From Rugosimonospora acidiphila (GTDB taxonomy: Bacteria > Actinomycetota > Actinomycetes > Mycobacteriales > Micromonosporaceae): 64,000 nt of DNA. Made by a program: the position numbers and the translations under genes. Location of the stretch: positions 62,001 through 126,000 of the forward strand of contig NZ_BAABJQ010000016.1 in the NCBI RefSeq assembly GCF_039543385.1. Reading direction: 5' to 3'. The notes under the pieces are model-generated. The model saw only the letters and a program-made list of their open reading frames with translations. It was not told where the DNA came from and ran no database searches. Positions 10,752 to 21,584 of this stretch are shown here, piece by piece; position 1 is the stretch's first letter; the number at the start of each line of letters is the position of its first letter.

Positions 10752-12668
<1,917 letters not shown>

Positions 12669-12892
12669 GGGTCACCTCCCACCGCTGCCCAGTCTGCACC
12701 ACGCCTGTGACAACTCCCGGCAAGCGAAGGGGTCTTCCCGATCGATCCCACCGCGACCGCCCCCGCCGAATACCGGGCTTGGCCGCCGAATATCGCACCG
12801 CCGGCATCCGCGCCGGCCGAAAAAGGACCGCGCGGGAAGGCACGCGGAAAATGAGCCGCGCCCGCGTATTGCAGCCGGCCGCATTCGAGCCG

Positions 12893-13003
12893 CCGAGCGA
12901 TCGGGCCGGCGAGCATCGGAGCAGCGAGCGATCGGAGCAGCGAGCGAGCAGACCGGCGGGCGACCAGACCGGCGGGCGATCGGGGCGGCGGGCGCGCTGG
13001 GCC
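12893..13003. repeat. 16-bp tandem repeat array, about seven copies
   Basis: Degenerate 16-base units run head to tail, for example GCGAGCGATCGGAGCA (12924-12939), GCGGGCGACCAGACCG (12956-12971) and GCGGGCGATCGGGGCG (12972-12987). One unit (12909-12923) is 15 bases long. The array lies in the 398-base gap between the ABC exporter start and the end of the enoyl-CoA hydratase gene. I see no gene in the rest of that gap (12669-13066), although the exporter promoter must be there. Confidence 0.75.
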
Positions 13004-13066
13004 CGACCGGGTCACCAGCTTGGCGGCCGGCGGGCCAACGCGACGTCCCGCGCCCGATCGGCCGCG

Positions 13067-13825
13067 CTATTCGCCCTGGCCGGCGAGGTCGCGGATCCGG
13101 CGCACCTGGGCCTCCCGTTCGGCGGCCTCCTGCGCCGGGTAGTCCCGCTCGCCGGCGCCGGACAGCAGCGCCTTGATCTCCACTACCGCGTCCCGGTTCG
13201 CCGACAGCACGGCTGCGGCCAGGTCGTCGACCGCCCGGTCCAGCTCGTCACCGGGTACCACCACGTTGGCCAGGCCGATCCGGTACGCCTCCGGGGCGTC
13301 GACCCGCCGGCCGGTCACGCAGATTTCCAGTGCCCGGCCGTACCCGACCAGATCCACCAGCCGCTTGGTGCCCGTGAGGTCGGGCACCAGGCCGAGTGTC
13401 ACCTCGGCCATGGTGAACTTCGCGTCGTCGGTGACCACGCGCAGATCGCACGCGAGCGCCAGCTGGAAGCCGGCGCCGATCGCATGTCCCTGTACTGCGG
13501 CAATACTGACCAGATCTGGTCGGCGCAGCCACGAGAACGCCTCCTGGAAGAAGGCTATCCGATTGGCGACCTCGTCATCAGAATACGAAGTCATTTCAGC
13601 AAATGTGCGTTTGACGACCGATAGATCGATGCCCGAGGAGAAGGCACGACCTTGGGCACGCACCACCACGACCCGCACATCACCGGGCAACTGGCGACCG
13701 AATTCGCGCAGCGCGGTCCACATCTGCGGGGTCTGAGCATTGAGTACCTCGGGCCGGCACAACGTGATGGTCGCAACCGGCCCTTGGCGGTCGAACAGCA
13801 CGTCGGGAGCCGCTGGAGTAGTCAC
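13067..13825 (-). CDS. Enoyl-CoA hydratase/isomerase family protein
   Basis: A 252-aa crotonase-fold enzyme. GTG 13825 is chosen because the crotonase core begins soon after (VLFDRQGPVATITLCRPEVLNAQTPQM) and the preceding residues overlap the HTH gene region in a non-protein-like frame. Oxyanion-hole segments are RAFSSGIDLS (about 67-76) and AAVQGHAIGAGFQLALACDLRV (about 113-134). Downstream of these, FTMAEVTLGLVPD carries an acidic residue at the usual catalytic position. Probable role in fatty-acid beta-oxidation; substrate unknown. It lies next to the small HTH gene, as in M. tuberculosis where an echA gene, an ABC-F gene and an HTH gene neighbour acn (from memory). Confidence 0.9.
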   Translation of the reverse strand: MTTPAAPDVLFDRQGPVATITLCRPEVLNAQTPQMWTALREFGRQLPGDVRVVVVRAQGRAFSSGIDLSVVKRTFAEMTSYSDDEVANRIAFFQEAFSWLRRPDLVSIAAVQGHAIGAGFQLALACDLRVVTDDAKFTMAEVTLGLVPDLTGTKRLVDLVGYGRALEICVTGRRVDAPEAYRIGLANVVVPGDELDRAVDDLAAAVLSANRDAVVEIKALLSGAGERDYPAQEAAEREAQVRRIRDLAGQGE

Positions 13826-13865
13826 GGCTCGACCCGACGCAGTGGAATACGTGCTGGTGGGCGGC

Positions 13866-14093
13866 TCACGCCTTCTTGCGCCGACGGGCGCCACCGCGCT
13901 GACGCAGCTGCACACCGGATTCGGTGAGCACACGGTGGACGAAACCGTAGGAACGGCCGGTAGAAGATGCGAGCGCCCGAATACTTTCGCCGGAGGTGTA
14001 GCGCTTGACGAGGTCCTTGGCCAGCGTCTGACGCTCGGCCCCGACGATCCGGCGACCTTTTTCGGCGCTGGTGGTGGTGCCGGTGGCTGCCAT
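13866..14093 (-). CDS. Conserved small helix-turn-helix protein
   Basis: A 75-aa basic protein of a conserved actinobacterial family. The HTH spans about residues 24-62: LAKDLVKRYTSGESIRALA then TGRSYGFVHRVLTESGV, where SIRALASSTGRSYGFVHR reads as the two HTH helices. The tail is basic (LRQRGGARRRKKA). GAGGA precedes the ATG by about 6 bases. It lies 40 bases upstream of the enoyl-CoA hydratase gene on the same strand, so the two may be cotranscribed. The equivalent mycobacterial protein sits between acnR and an ABC-F gene. Its targets are unknown; the conserved length and sequence suggest a core, perhaps resolvase-like, DNA-binding role. Confidence 0.85.
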   Translation of the reverse strand: MAATGTTTSAEKGRRIVGAERQTLAKDLVKRYTSGESIRALASSTGRSYGFVHRVLTESGVQLRQRGGARRRKKA

Positions 14094-14231
14094 GTTGATT
14101 CCTCACGTCGTCTATTGAGCGGAGTTGGCGGTCCCACCTATTAGACCGCCTGCGTCGATCATGCGCTAGATATCATCACGAAGCCAACCGACACGCACAA
14201 GTGTGTCAGGTACCCGATAGCGTGTTGCCCG

Positions 14232-15593
14232 GTGATGGACAGAGCTGCGAGAACGCCCCCACGAATTGCGCGCGCGAATTCGACGCGCGTCGTTTCTGTC
14301 GCCAGGCGACAGTGGAGGGATCTGCTGTGGTGGCTGACGCTCATCGGGTTCGGGTTGGCAGTGACCGCCTGGGCCGTACACAGCGGCGCACGGCTGGGTA
14401 CCGCGAGCGCTCCTTTCCTTGGCCGGTACCGCTTTCAGCTCGCCCCGTCCAGCGTGCTCGCTCCGGCGGTCGCGGTAGCGGTGCTCTCGCTGCAGGCCGG
14501 CGGTTGGTTTGAGCGGGCCCGGTGGGGGTTGGTATCAGCCACCGGCTACCTGGCCGGTCTGGCCTGGGCGCTGGGACTCGTGCTGGTCGACGGCGAGGCG
14601 GGGCTGACCCGCCCGCTGCGCGACCCGGACAATTTCCTATCCGAGATCGGCGCTGTCCGCAACGCCCCTTTGCACTATTTACAGCACTTTACGCAAAATA
14701 CCGCCATCCACTCGGTCGCCGCTCGAGGGCACCCGCCCGGCCCGGTACTGCTGCTGTGGGCGCTGGATCGGGCCGGCCTGCACAGCGTTCTTGGGCTGGC
14801 CCTGCTGATCACCGCGGTCGGCACGTTGACCGTACCGCTGGTGCTCTCGGCGGTCCGCGGAGTCTGCGGGGAGACCCAGGCCCGCCGGTACGCCACGGTG
14901 CTGATCCTCGCGCCGTACGCGATCTGGGTGGCGGTCAGCACCGACGTGTTCACCGCGGCGCTCGGCGCGGCCATGGTCGCCGCCGGGGTACGCGCCAGCG
15001 ACCGGCGCCGCACCGGGCCGCCGGCCGGCGCGTGGGCGCTGGTCTCCGGCGCCCTGCTCGGCCTCGCCTCACTGTTCTCGTACTCCGCGCCGTGGCTGGG
15101 CCTGTCCGTGGTCTGCCTGTACTTCGCCCGGCGCCGCCCGTTCCTGAACATCGGTACCGGGCTGGGCGCGCTGCTGCCCGTACTCGTGGCGGACCGGCTG
15201 GGCTTCCCCTGGCTGGCCGGGCTGGCCGTGGCGCGGGCCGACTACGCGTCCCGGATCGAGCCGTTCCGCCCGGTGCTCTGGTGGAGCGTCATCAGCATGG
15301 TGGCCCTGCTCCTGGCGTGCGGGCCGGCGCTGGTGGCGAGCATGCGCAAGATGCGCAACACCCCGGGCTGGCCGTTCCTGGTCGGCGCCGGGTGCGCCGT
15401 CGCCTTCTCGGTGCTGGCCGGCCTGGCCCGGGGCGGGGTCGAGCACGCCTGGCTCGCGTTCTTCCCCTGGCTCACGGTCGCCGCGGTGGCCCCGCGGCGG
15501 CAGGCGGGCCCGGACCTGCCGGCACCGGTCATCCTGGCCGCCTCGGGGGCGGTCGCCGCGATGGTGATCGAGGCGGTCCTGGCGACCCTGTGA
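14232..15593 (+). CDS. Polytopic membrane protein, glycosyltransferase-like
   Basis: A 453-aa integral membrane protein with about ten hydrophobic segments from residue 33 onward (for example LLWWLTLIGFGLAVTAWAV and AMVIEAVLATL at the end). The loop after the third helix carries DPDNFLSEI, APLHYLQHF and RGHPPGPVLLLW. This resembles the extracytoplasmic acidic loop and GHPPG-type motif of GT39/GT87-like mannosyl- or arabinosyltransferases. That suggests a polyprenyl-phosphate-sugar-dependent glycosyltransferase, but it is not certain. GTG start, with TAGCGT 8 bases upstream. It converges with the ABC-F gene. Confidence 0.75.
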   Translation: MMDRAARTPPRIARANSTRVVSVARRQWRDLLWWLTLIGFGLAVTAWAVHSGARLGTASAPFLGRYRFQLAPSSVLAPAVAVAVLSLQAGGWFERARWGLVSATGYLAGLAWALGLVLVDGEAGLTRPLRDPDNFLSEIGAVRNAPLHYLQHFTQNTAIHSVAARGHPPGPVLLLWALDRAGLHSVLGLALLITAVGTLTVPLVLSAVRGVCGETQARRYATVLILAPYAIWVAVSTDVFTAALGAAMVAAGVRASDRRRTGPPAGAWALVSGALLGLASLFSYSAPWLGLSVVCLYFARRRPFLNIGTGLGALLPVLVADRLGFPWLAGLAVARADYASRIEPFRPVLWWSVISMVALLLACGPALVASMRKMRNTPGWPFLVGAGCAVAFSVLAGLARGGVEHAWLAFFPWLTVAAVAPRRQAGPDLPAPVILAASGAVAAMVIEAVLATL

Positions 15594-15601
15594 GCCGGCG
15601 C

Positions 15602-17206
<1,605 letters not shown>

Positions 17207-17366
17207 CGGATCGGCTCGCTCTCGTGTGGGTTCGGACTGATCAGGACAGACGCATGCACCGGCCGGGATGCCCGGTCGGTGCGGGTCTGGTCAGTCTTCG
17301 CAGAGCAGCACGTGTGCCAGTGTAGCCCGTCCGCGGCGACGCCCACCACGGGGACGACCGGCAAGA

Positions 17367-18269
17367 TCAATCCACCCCGCCCCGGGCCGGGCGGCCCGCG
17401 ACCGCCTGGCGTACCAGCGGGATCACCTCGTGGGCGATCCGGTCCACCTGCTCGTCCCGGTCCGGGCCGGCCGGCTGGAAGTTGAAGCCGGTGAAGCCCA
17501 GCTCGACGAATTCGACCAACCGCTCGGCCAGCCGCTCCGCCGATCCGGACAGCAGGGACGGGTCTGTCGACGCCCGCCCGTCCACCCGGATGCCCAGGTT
17601 GTACACGCAGGTGAGCGCGTCCGCCGGGCGTCCGGTCTGGGCCGCCGCGGCCAGGATCCGCTCCCGCATGGCCGGAATCCGCTCAGGTGCGGCGGACCCC
17701 AGCGACGGGATCCAGCCGTCGGCGGCCGCGCCGGTCAGCGACAGCGCCCGGTTACCGTAGGTGCCCAGCCAGACCGGGATCGGGCGCGGCGGCTTGGGCT
17801 CCAGGTCCGCCTCGCGCACCCGGTAGCGCCGCCCGTCGAGGCTGAACCGCGGGGTGGACCAGAGCCCGTGCGCGATCTGGATCGTCTCGGACAGCCCGTC
17901 CACCTTCTCCCGCGGAGTCGGCACGTCCAGCCCGAACGCCCGGAACTCCTCGTCGGAATAGCCCCCGCCGAGGCCGAGGATGAGCCGGCCACCGGAGAGC
18001 CGGTCCAGCGTCTCGGCCATCTTGGCGACCATCGCCGGCGCCCGGTACGGCACCCCGAGCACCCGGGTGGCGATCCGGATCCGGCTGGTGCGCGCGGCCA
18101 CCCAGGACAGCATGGTCCAGGTCTCGTTCGTGGGCTGGTCGCCGCACGGGTGATCGGACGTGGACACGAAGTCGTAGCCGAGCCCCTCGGCGCGCAGCGC
18201 CGAGGCCACCGGGTCGTACCCGGGCGAGACCGCGGCGGGCAGGTCCAGCCCGAACAACAGGTCAGCCAT
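17367..18269 (-). CDS. LLM-class F420-dependent oxidoreductase
   Basis: A 300-aa luciferase-like (TIM-barrel) oxidoreductase of the F420-dependent type common in actinobacteria. Visible features are EGLGYDFVSTSDHP (residues about 28-41), RTSRIRIATRVLGVPYRAPAMVAK (about 60-83), LDRLSGGRLILGLGGGY (about 87-103) and PIPVWLGTYGNRALSL. The Gly-rich SGGR-LGLGGG segment is the family signature for cofactor phosphate binding. Substrate unknown. Its start overlaps the end of the YczE-like gene by 8 bases (18262-18269). The two genes are therefore translationally coupled and share the MarR-controlled promoter. Confidence 0.9.
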   Translation of the reverse strand: MADLLFGLDLPAAVSPGYDPVASALRAEGLGYDFVSTSDHPCGDQPTNETWTMLSWVAARTSRIRIATRVLGVPYRAPAMVAKMAETLDRLSGGRLILGLGGGYSDEEFRAFGLDVPTPREKVDGLSETIQIAHGLWSTPRFSLDGRRYRVREADLEPKPPRPIPVWLGTYGNRALSLTGAAADGWIPSLGSAAPERIPAMRERILAAAAQTGRPADALTCVYNLGIRVDGRASTDPSLLSGSAERLAERLVEFVELGFTGFNFQPAGPDRDEQVDRIAHEVIPLVRQAVAGRPARGGVD

Positions 18270-18858
18270 TGAAGGACACCTTCCGGTCGATGATGTGAAA
18301 GCGGCGAATGAAGAACTGGGCCAGCGGCCCGATGCTCAGCGCGTACACGACGGTGCCCACCCCGACCGTTCCGCCCAGTAGCCAGCCCACGGCCAGGACG
18401 GACAGCTCGATGCCCATGCGGGCCCAGCGGATCTGCAGTCCCCGCGCGGCCAGGCCGGTCATCAGCCCGTCGCGTGGGCCGGGCCCCAGCCCCGCGCCGA
18501 TGTACAGCCCGGTGGCGGCGCCGTTGGCGACGATGCCGAGTACGAGGAGGGCGAGGCGCACCCCGAGCGGGTGGGGATCGGGAACGACGGCCAGCGCGGC
18601 CTGGGCGGTCAGCCCCACCACCACGACGTTGCTGACCGTGCCCAGGCCGGGGCGCTGCCGCAGCGGCAGCCACGCCAGCAGCACCAGGGCGCCCACCGCG
18701 ATGACTATCCAGCCCAGGCCGATACCGGTCCGCCGGGCCAGCCCCTGGTGCAGCACGTCCCACGGGTCCAGACCCAGGTCGGCGCGGACCATCAACGCCA
18801 CGCTCACGCCGAACAAGATCAGGCCGAGGTACAGGGCGAACAGGCGTCTTGTTGACAT
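18262..18858 (-). CDS. YczE/YyaS/YitT-like integral membrane protein
   Basis: A 198-aa membrane protein with five hydrophobic helices and the conserved segments LGLDPWDVLHQGL (about 28-40) and GAGLGPGPRDGLMTGL, which recur in the YczE/YyaS family. In Bacillus, YczE affects surfactin production; a transport or membrane-assembly role is suspected but unproven. ATG 18858 (MSTRRLFALY) is the start. It lies within the first operator palindrome and 7 bases after the predicted -10 box, implying a leaderless transcript; an upstream TTG at 18867 is less likely. It overlaps the downstream LLM oxidoreductase gene and is divergent from marR, so control by that MarR protein is likely. Confidence 0.88.
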   Translation of the reverse strand: MSTRRLFALYLGLILFGVSVALMVRADLGLDPWDVLHQGLARRTGIGLGWIVIAVGALVLLAWLPLRQRPGLGTVSNVVVVGLTAQAALAVVPDPHPLGVRLALLVLGIVANGAATGLYIGAGLGPGPRDGLMTGLAARGLQIRWARMGIELSVLAVGWLLGGTVGVGTVVYALSIGPLAQFFIRRFHIIDRKVSFNG

Positions 18859-18863
18859 GTCAA
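18852..18863. promoter_or_regulatory. Operator 1, TTGACATGTCAA palindrome over the yczE-like start
   Basis: A perfect 12-base palindrome that contains the ATG start codon (18858-18856, minus strand) of the YczE-like gene. Its centre is 32 bases, about three helical turns, from operator 2. It is probably a MarR-family binding site. Confidence 0.65.
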
Positions 18864-18865
18864 AC

Positions 18866-18910
18866 AACGTAGCTCGGATCGAGTTGACATGTCAACAAAG
18901 GTGCTACGCT
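18866..18910. promoter_or_regulatory. Operator 2 and two divergent leaderless promoters
   Basis: The palindrome GTTGACATGTCAAC (18883-18896) supplies a TTGACA -35 on both strands. To the right it pairs with TACGCT (18905-18910), 6 bases before the marR GTG at 18917, with a 15-base spacer. To the left it pairs with TACGTT on the minus strand (18871-18866), 7 bases before the ATG at 18858, with an 18-base spacer. MarR binding here would shut both promoters at once. The layout is seen; the function is inferred. Confidence 0.6.
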
Positions 18911-18916
18911 GGTCCC

Positions 18917-19396
18917 GTGACGAGGTGGCTGGACGACGCGCAGATGCGCGCCTGGCTGGGGTACCGGCGGATGCGGCTCCTGCTGGACCTGCAGGTCTCG
19001 CGCGATCTCGCGGAGTCCTCGGGGCTCTCGGACGCCGACTACGACGTGCTGTCCAACCTGTCCGACACCGACGGGCACCGGCTGCGGCTGACCGAGCTGT
19101 CCGCGCACATGCGCTGGTCCAGGAGCCGGCTGTCACACCACCTCACCCGGATGCAGCAGCGCGGACTGATCACCCGCGAGGAGTGCCCGTCGGACGGGCG
19201 CGGCGCCGTCATCCTGCTCACCGACGCCGGCTGGGAAGCGATCCGCGCCGCGGCCGGCCACCACGTCGAGTCGGTGCGCCGGCACTTCATCGACCGGCTC
19301 ACCGATGAACAGATCCGGGTGCTCGGAGACATCGCCGACGCGGTCGTCCCGCACCTCGACGACGTGCCATCCAGGCCGGCAGCGGACAGGCGGTAG
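18917..19396 (+). CDS. MarR-family transcriptional regulator
   Basis: A 159-aa winged-helix repressor. The core runs SGLSDADYDVLSNLSDTDGHRLRLTELSAHMRWSRSRLSHHLTRMQQRGLI (residues about 34-83): helix-turn-helix plus the DNA-contact helix WSRSRLSHHLTRM. The wing contains REECPSDGRGAVILLTDAG, a good match to the MarR D-x-R-G-x-x-x-x-L-T pattern. The long helices at both ends form the dimer interface. Starting at GTG 18917 with TACGCT 6 bases upstream gives a leaderless mRNA. It is divergent from the YczE-like/LLM oxidoreductase operon, and two identical palindromes lie between them. The ligand is unknown. Confidence 0.92.
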   Translation: MTRWLDDAQMRAWLGYRRMRLLLDLQVSRDLAESSGLSDADYDVLSNLSDTDGHRLRLTELSAHMRWSRSRLSHHLTRMQQRGLITREECPSDGRGAVILLTDAGWEAIRAAAGHHVESVRRHFIDRLTDEQIRVLGDIADAVVPHLDDVPSRPAADRR

Positions 19397-19537
19397 CCGT
19401 ACGGGCGAAGCGGGCCCACCCATCGTCGCCCGGGAGGGCACCCACGGCGTGCGATGCCGACTTACCGGACATCCCGGCGGATCATTTTGCCGCGGGCATC
19501 CGTACCCGCGCCTGATTTGCCGGTTACGCGCGGTAAC

Positions 19538-19543
19538 TACGAT
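19538..19543 (+). promoter_or_regulatory. -10 box of the lipoprotein gene
   Basis: TACGAT lies 8 bases before the ATG at 19552, and a possible -35 TTGCCG lies at 19517-19522. There is no Shine-Dalgarno sequence, which is consistent with a leaderless transcript. Confidence 0.35.
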
Positions 19544-19551
19544 CGGTAGCC

Positions 19552-20109
19552 ATGTCGATCACGTTGCGGATATCCGCCGTCGCGACCGGTGCCGTCGCAG
19601 CCGTCCTGCTCGCCGCCGGCTGCGGCCCCGCCGCCACCCCGCCCGCTGGCGTACCGAGCGCCGCCGTAACGAACGCCACCGCGGCGCCGCCCGTACCGAG
19701 CGCGGCCGCGCCGACTGCCACGGCGGCCGCCGCCTCGGTGGCACCCGCGCCCGCGACGACCGCGGCCGCACCCGCCAAGGACACCGCGGCCCCGGCCCGG
19801 GTCGCCCCGACCCGGGCAGCGCCGGCCGCACCCGCCGGCGGGGACAAGCAAGGCGGCGGGGACAAGCAGGCCAGCGGGGACAAGCAGGGCGGCGGGGACA
19901 AGCAGGGCGGCGACTCCGGAAGCTGCTCCGCCGACGAGTACCGCAACAGCTCAGGCGACTGTGTGGAGCGGCCGGCCCAGGCGCCCGCAGCGCCGGCCGG
20001 GGCGAGCGCTCAGTGCCAGGACGGCACCTACAGCTTCAGCGAGCACCGGCGCGGCACCTGCTCCGGCCACGGCGGCGTCAAGCAGTGGCTCAGGGATCTA
20101 CCAGCCTGA
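19552..20109 (+). CDS. Secreted lipoprotein with DUF3761-like C-terminus
   Basis: A 185-aa lipoprotein. The signal peptide SITLRISAVATGAVAAVLL is followed by lipobox LAAGC (Cys about 24). A long Ala/Pro/Thr-rich linker (about 25-95) leads into five imperfect GGDKQ repeats (about 97-120), encoded by a 15-base tandem repeat at roughly 19846-19913. The C-terminal domain (about 150-180) reads SAQCQDGTYSFSEHRRGTC then SGHGGVKQWL, the pattern of DUF3761-type small domains; Cys at 124 and 138 may pair. Function unknown; it is surface-anchored. Its 3' end overlaps the convergent peptidyl-tRNA hydrolase gene by 20 bases. Confidence 0.82.
   Translation: MSITLRISAVATGAVAAVLLAAGCGPAATPPAGVPSAAVTNATAAPPVPSAAAPTATAAAASVAPAPATTAAAPAKDTAAPARVAPTRAAPAAPAGGDKQGGGDKQASGDKQGGGDKQGGDSGSCSADEYRNSSGDCVERPAQAPAAPAGASAQCQDGTYSFSEHRRGTCSGHGGVKQWLRDLPA
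19846..19913 (+). repeat. 15-bp tandem repeat coding GGDKQ units
   Basis: Repeats of the form GGCGGGGACAAGCAG, with variants such as GCCAGCGGGGACAAG, encode GGDKQ/ASGDKQ units in the lipoprotein linker. They are in frame, so copy number could change without breaking the gene. Confidence 0.7.
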
Positions 20110-20734
20110 TCCGCACCGCGCGGGCCTGGCGCACCGCCGCCTCCAGCACGGCCAGCTTGGGCTCCGGTACGTCGAGGAACCGCTCGGCGCGCAGCGCCGC
20201 CACCGGCCCCAGCCGCGGATCGGCCAGCACCGCGTCCACCGCCCGCCGGTCACCCCCGGTCACGACCGCAACCAGCTCGCCCGCCCGGGGAAGCAGCAGC
20301 CGCGCCACCAGGTCGGAGGCGTCCCCGGCGGCGGCGCGCGCCTGGTTCTCCCGCCGCCGGGCGAACCGCTGCTGCGACCAGCCACCGGCCGCCGTGCGGC
20401 CCTGCACGTAGCGACTGTCTACCTTGGACACCGCCAGCTCGTCGCCCTCGGCCACGCCGACCGCCACCGCGCCCCGCCGGGCCAGCAGCAGCCCGAGCGG
20501 GCCGGCCACCCGCACCGCGGCCAGGAACCCGTCCACCCCGGTGAAGGCCGGCGCGCCGGGCGACGCATGACACTCGGCGCTCGCCCCGTCCTCGGCACGC
20601 AGGTCCAGCACCCCCTGCGCGCCGACCACCGTCCAATCGCCGTGGCGCTGCGCGAACCCGGACAGCCAGCGGGGCATCCGGTCGGGATCCACCTCGACCC
20701 ACCGCCCGCCACCCGCCGCCGGCCTGCTGCCCAT
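20090..20734 (-). CDS. acVLRF1-type peptidyl-tRNA hydrolase
   Basis: A 214-aa protein of the actinobacterial VLRF1 family, related to the release-factor domain of eukaryotic Vms1/ANKZF1. The diagnostic block is RYVQGRTAAGGWSQQRFARR (about residues 105-124) followed by RENQARAA. The Gln-rich loop and following R-F correspond to the VLRF1 catalytic loop. The N-terminal part is a beta-rich region ending VAEGDELAVSKVD; the C-terminal part contains GDRRAVDAVLADPRLGPVA. Vms1 releases nascent chains from stalled large ribosomal subunits; a ribosome-rescue role here is inferred. ATG 20734 (MGSRPAAGGGRW) is the start. It ends 20 bases inside the convergent lipoprotein gene. Confidence 0.85.
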   Translation of the reverse strand: MGSRPAAGGGRWVEVDPDRMPRWLSGFAQRHGDWTVVGAQGVLDLRAEDGASAECHASPGAPAFTGVDGFLAAVRVAGPLGLLLARRGAVAVGVAEGDELAVSKVDSRYVQGRTAAGGWSQQRFARRRENQARAAAGDASDLVARLLLPRAGELVAVVTGGDRRAVDAVLADPRLGPVAALRAERFLDVPEPKLAVLEAAVRQARAVRIRLVDP

Positions 20735-20754
20735 CCGAGGAACAGTACCGGCGC

Positions 20755-21513
20755 TCAGCAGGCGGCGAGCAGAGCGTGCAGCGCTACCGGGTCGGCCACC
20801 TCGAAGTCCGGCTCGACCGGGGTGGCCGGCTCGTACAGGGTGCGATCGGACTGCATCAACACGGCGATGCCCACACCCGCCCGGCGGCCACACCGCACGT
20901 CCCGGGACCGGGTGTCGCCGACGAACCAGGCCTCGTCGGGGCTCACCGACAGAGCCCTGGTCGTCCGCAGAATCAGCTCCGGATTGGGTTTACGCACCCC
21001 CGCCTCGTCGCTGTACAGCTGCACGGCGAAGCGATCGGCGAGCCCGGCGCGCTCCAGGAAATCGCGGTGCACGCTGCCGTAGATGGTGTTGCTGACCACC
21101 GCGAGCAGGATGCCCCGCCCCGCCGCCTCGTCCAGCAACTCGGCCATGCCCTCCCGGACCCGCCACTCGTGGCGTACCTCGCCGAGCCGGTAGGTCAGCG
21201 TGGTGGCGTGGGCGAGGACGATCTCGCGGGCGGCCGGGGACCAGTCCGCCGCGACGAAATCCGCCCAGAGCTGTTCGTGGCGCAGCTCCGTTGGGGCGAA
21301 CGACCGGGACACGCCGTCGCCCCAGTACCCGTAGGAGTTGAGCCCGGCGGAGAGGTCGGCCTCGATGGCCGCCACCTCCGGCGGCCGGGCGTCGCTCGCC
21401 GCGAGCAGCGTGTATACCGTCTCGGCCAGCTCGCGTGCCCAGGTCTTGCGGCGGACGTCGTGGACGATGACGCCACCGAAGTCGAGCAGCAGTGCGCGGG
21501 GAGCGGTCGGCAT
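20755..21513 (-). CDS. HAD-family hydrolase
   Basis: A 252-aa HAD-superfamily phosphatase-like protein. Motif I is ALLLDFGGVIVHD, where the second Asp position is Gly-Val (DFGGV), so the general acid/base Asp of phosphatases is absent, as in some HAD subgroups of the sEH/DUF type. Motif II is VVSNTIYGSV, the motif III Lys is in GVRKPNPEL, and motif IV is WFVGDTRSRDVRCG. A cap of about 110 residues is inserted after motif I. ATG 21513 is used; the preceding frame is not protein-like. Substrate unknown. It is in tandem with the acVLRF1 gene, with 20 bases between them. Confidence 0.82.
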   Translation of the reverse strand: MPTAPRALLLDFGGVIVHDVRRKTWARELAETVYTLLAASDARPPEVAAIEADLSAGLNSYGYWGDGVSRSFAPTELRHEQLWADFVAADWSPAAREIVLAHATTLTYRLGEVRHEWRVREGMAELLDEAAGRGILLAVVSNTIYGSVHRDFLERAGLADRFAVQLYSDEAGVRKPNPELILRTTRALSVSPDEAWFVGDTRSRDVRCGRRAGVGIAVLMQSDRTLYEPATPVEPDFEVADPVALHALLAAC

Positions 21514-21584
21514 CCCCCGACGGTAACCCGGCCCGGCGCGCTGGGGAGGCGTTGGGGGGTGCTCGGCCGCGCTCCCCTGTGGGC

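Noticed and set aside
12893..13003. A CRISPR array
   Set aside because: The units are 16 bases long, degenerate and directly adjacent, with no spacers, and no cas genes are present.
13826..14137. An N-terminal extension of the enoyl-CoA hydratase up to 14137
   Set aside because: The extra residues overlap the HTH gene in another frame and do not resemble a crotonase. The crotonase fold begins just after GTG 13825.
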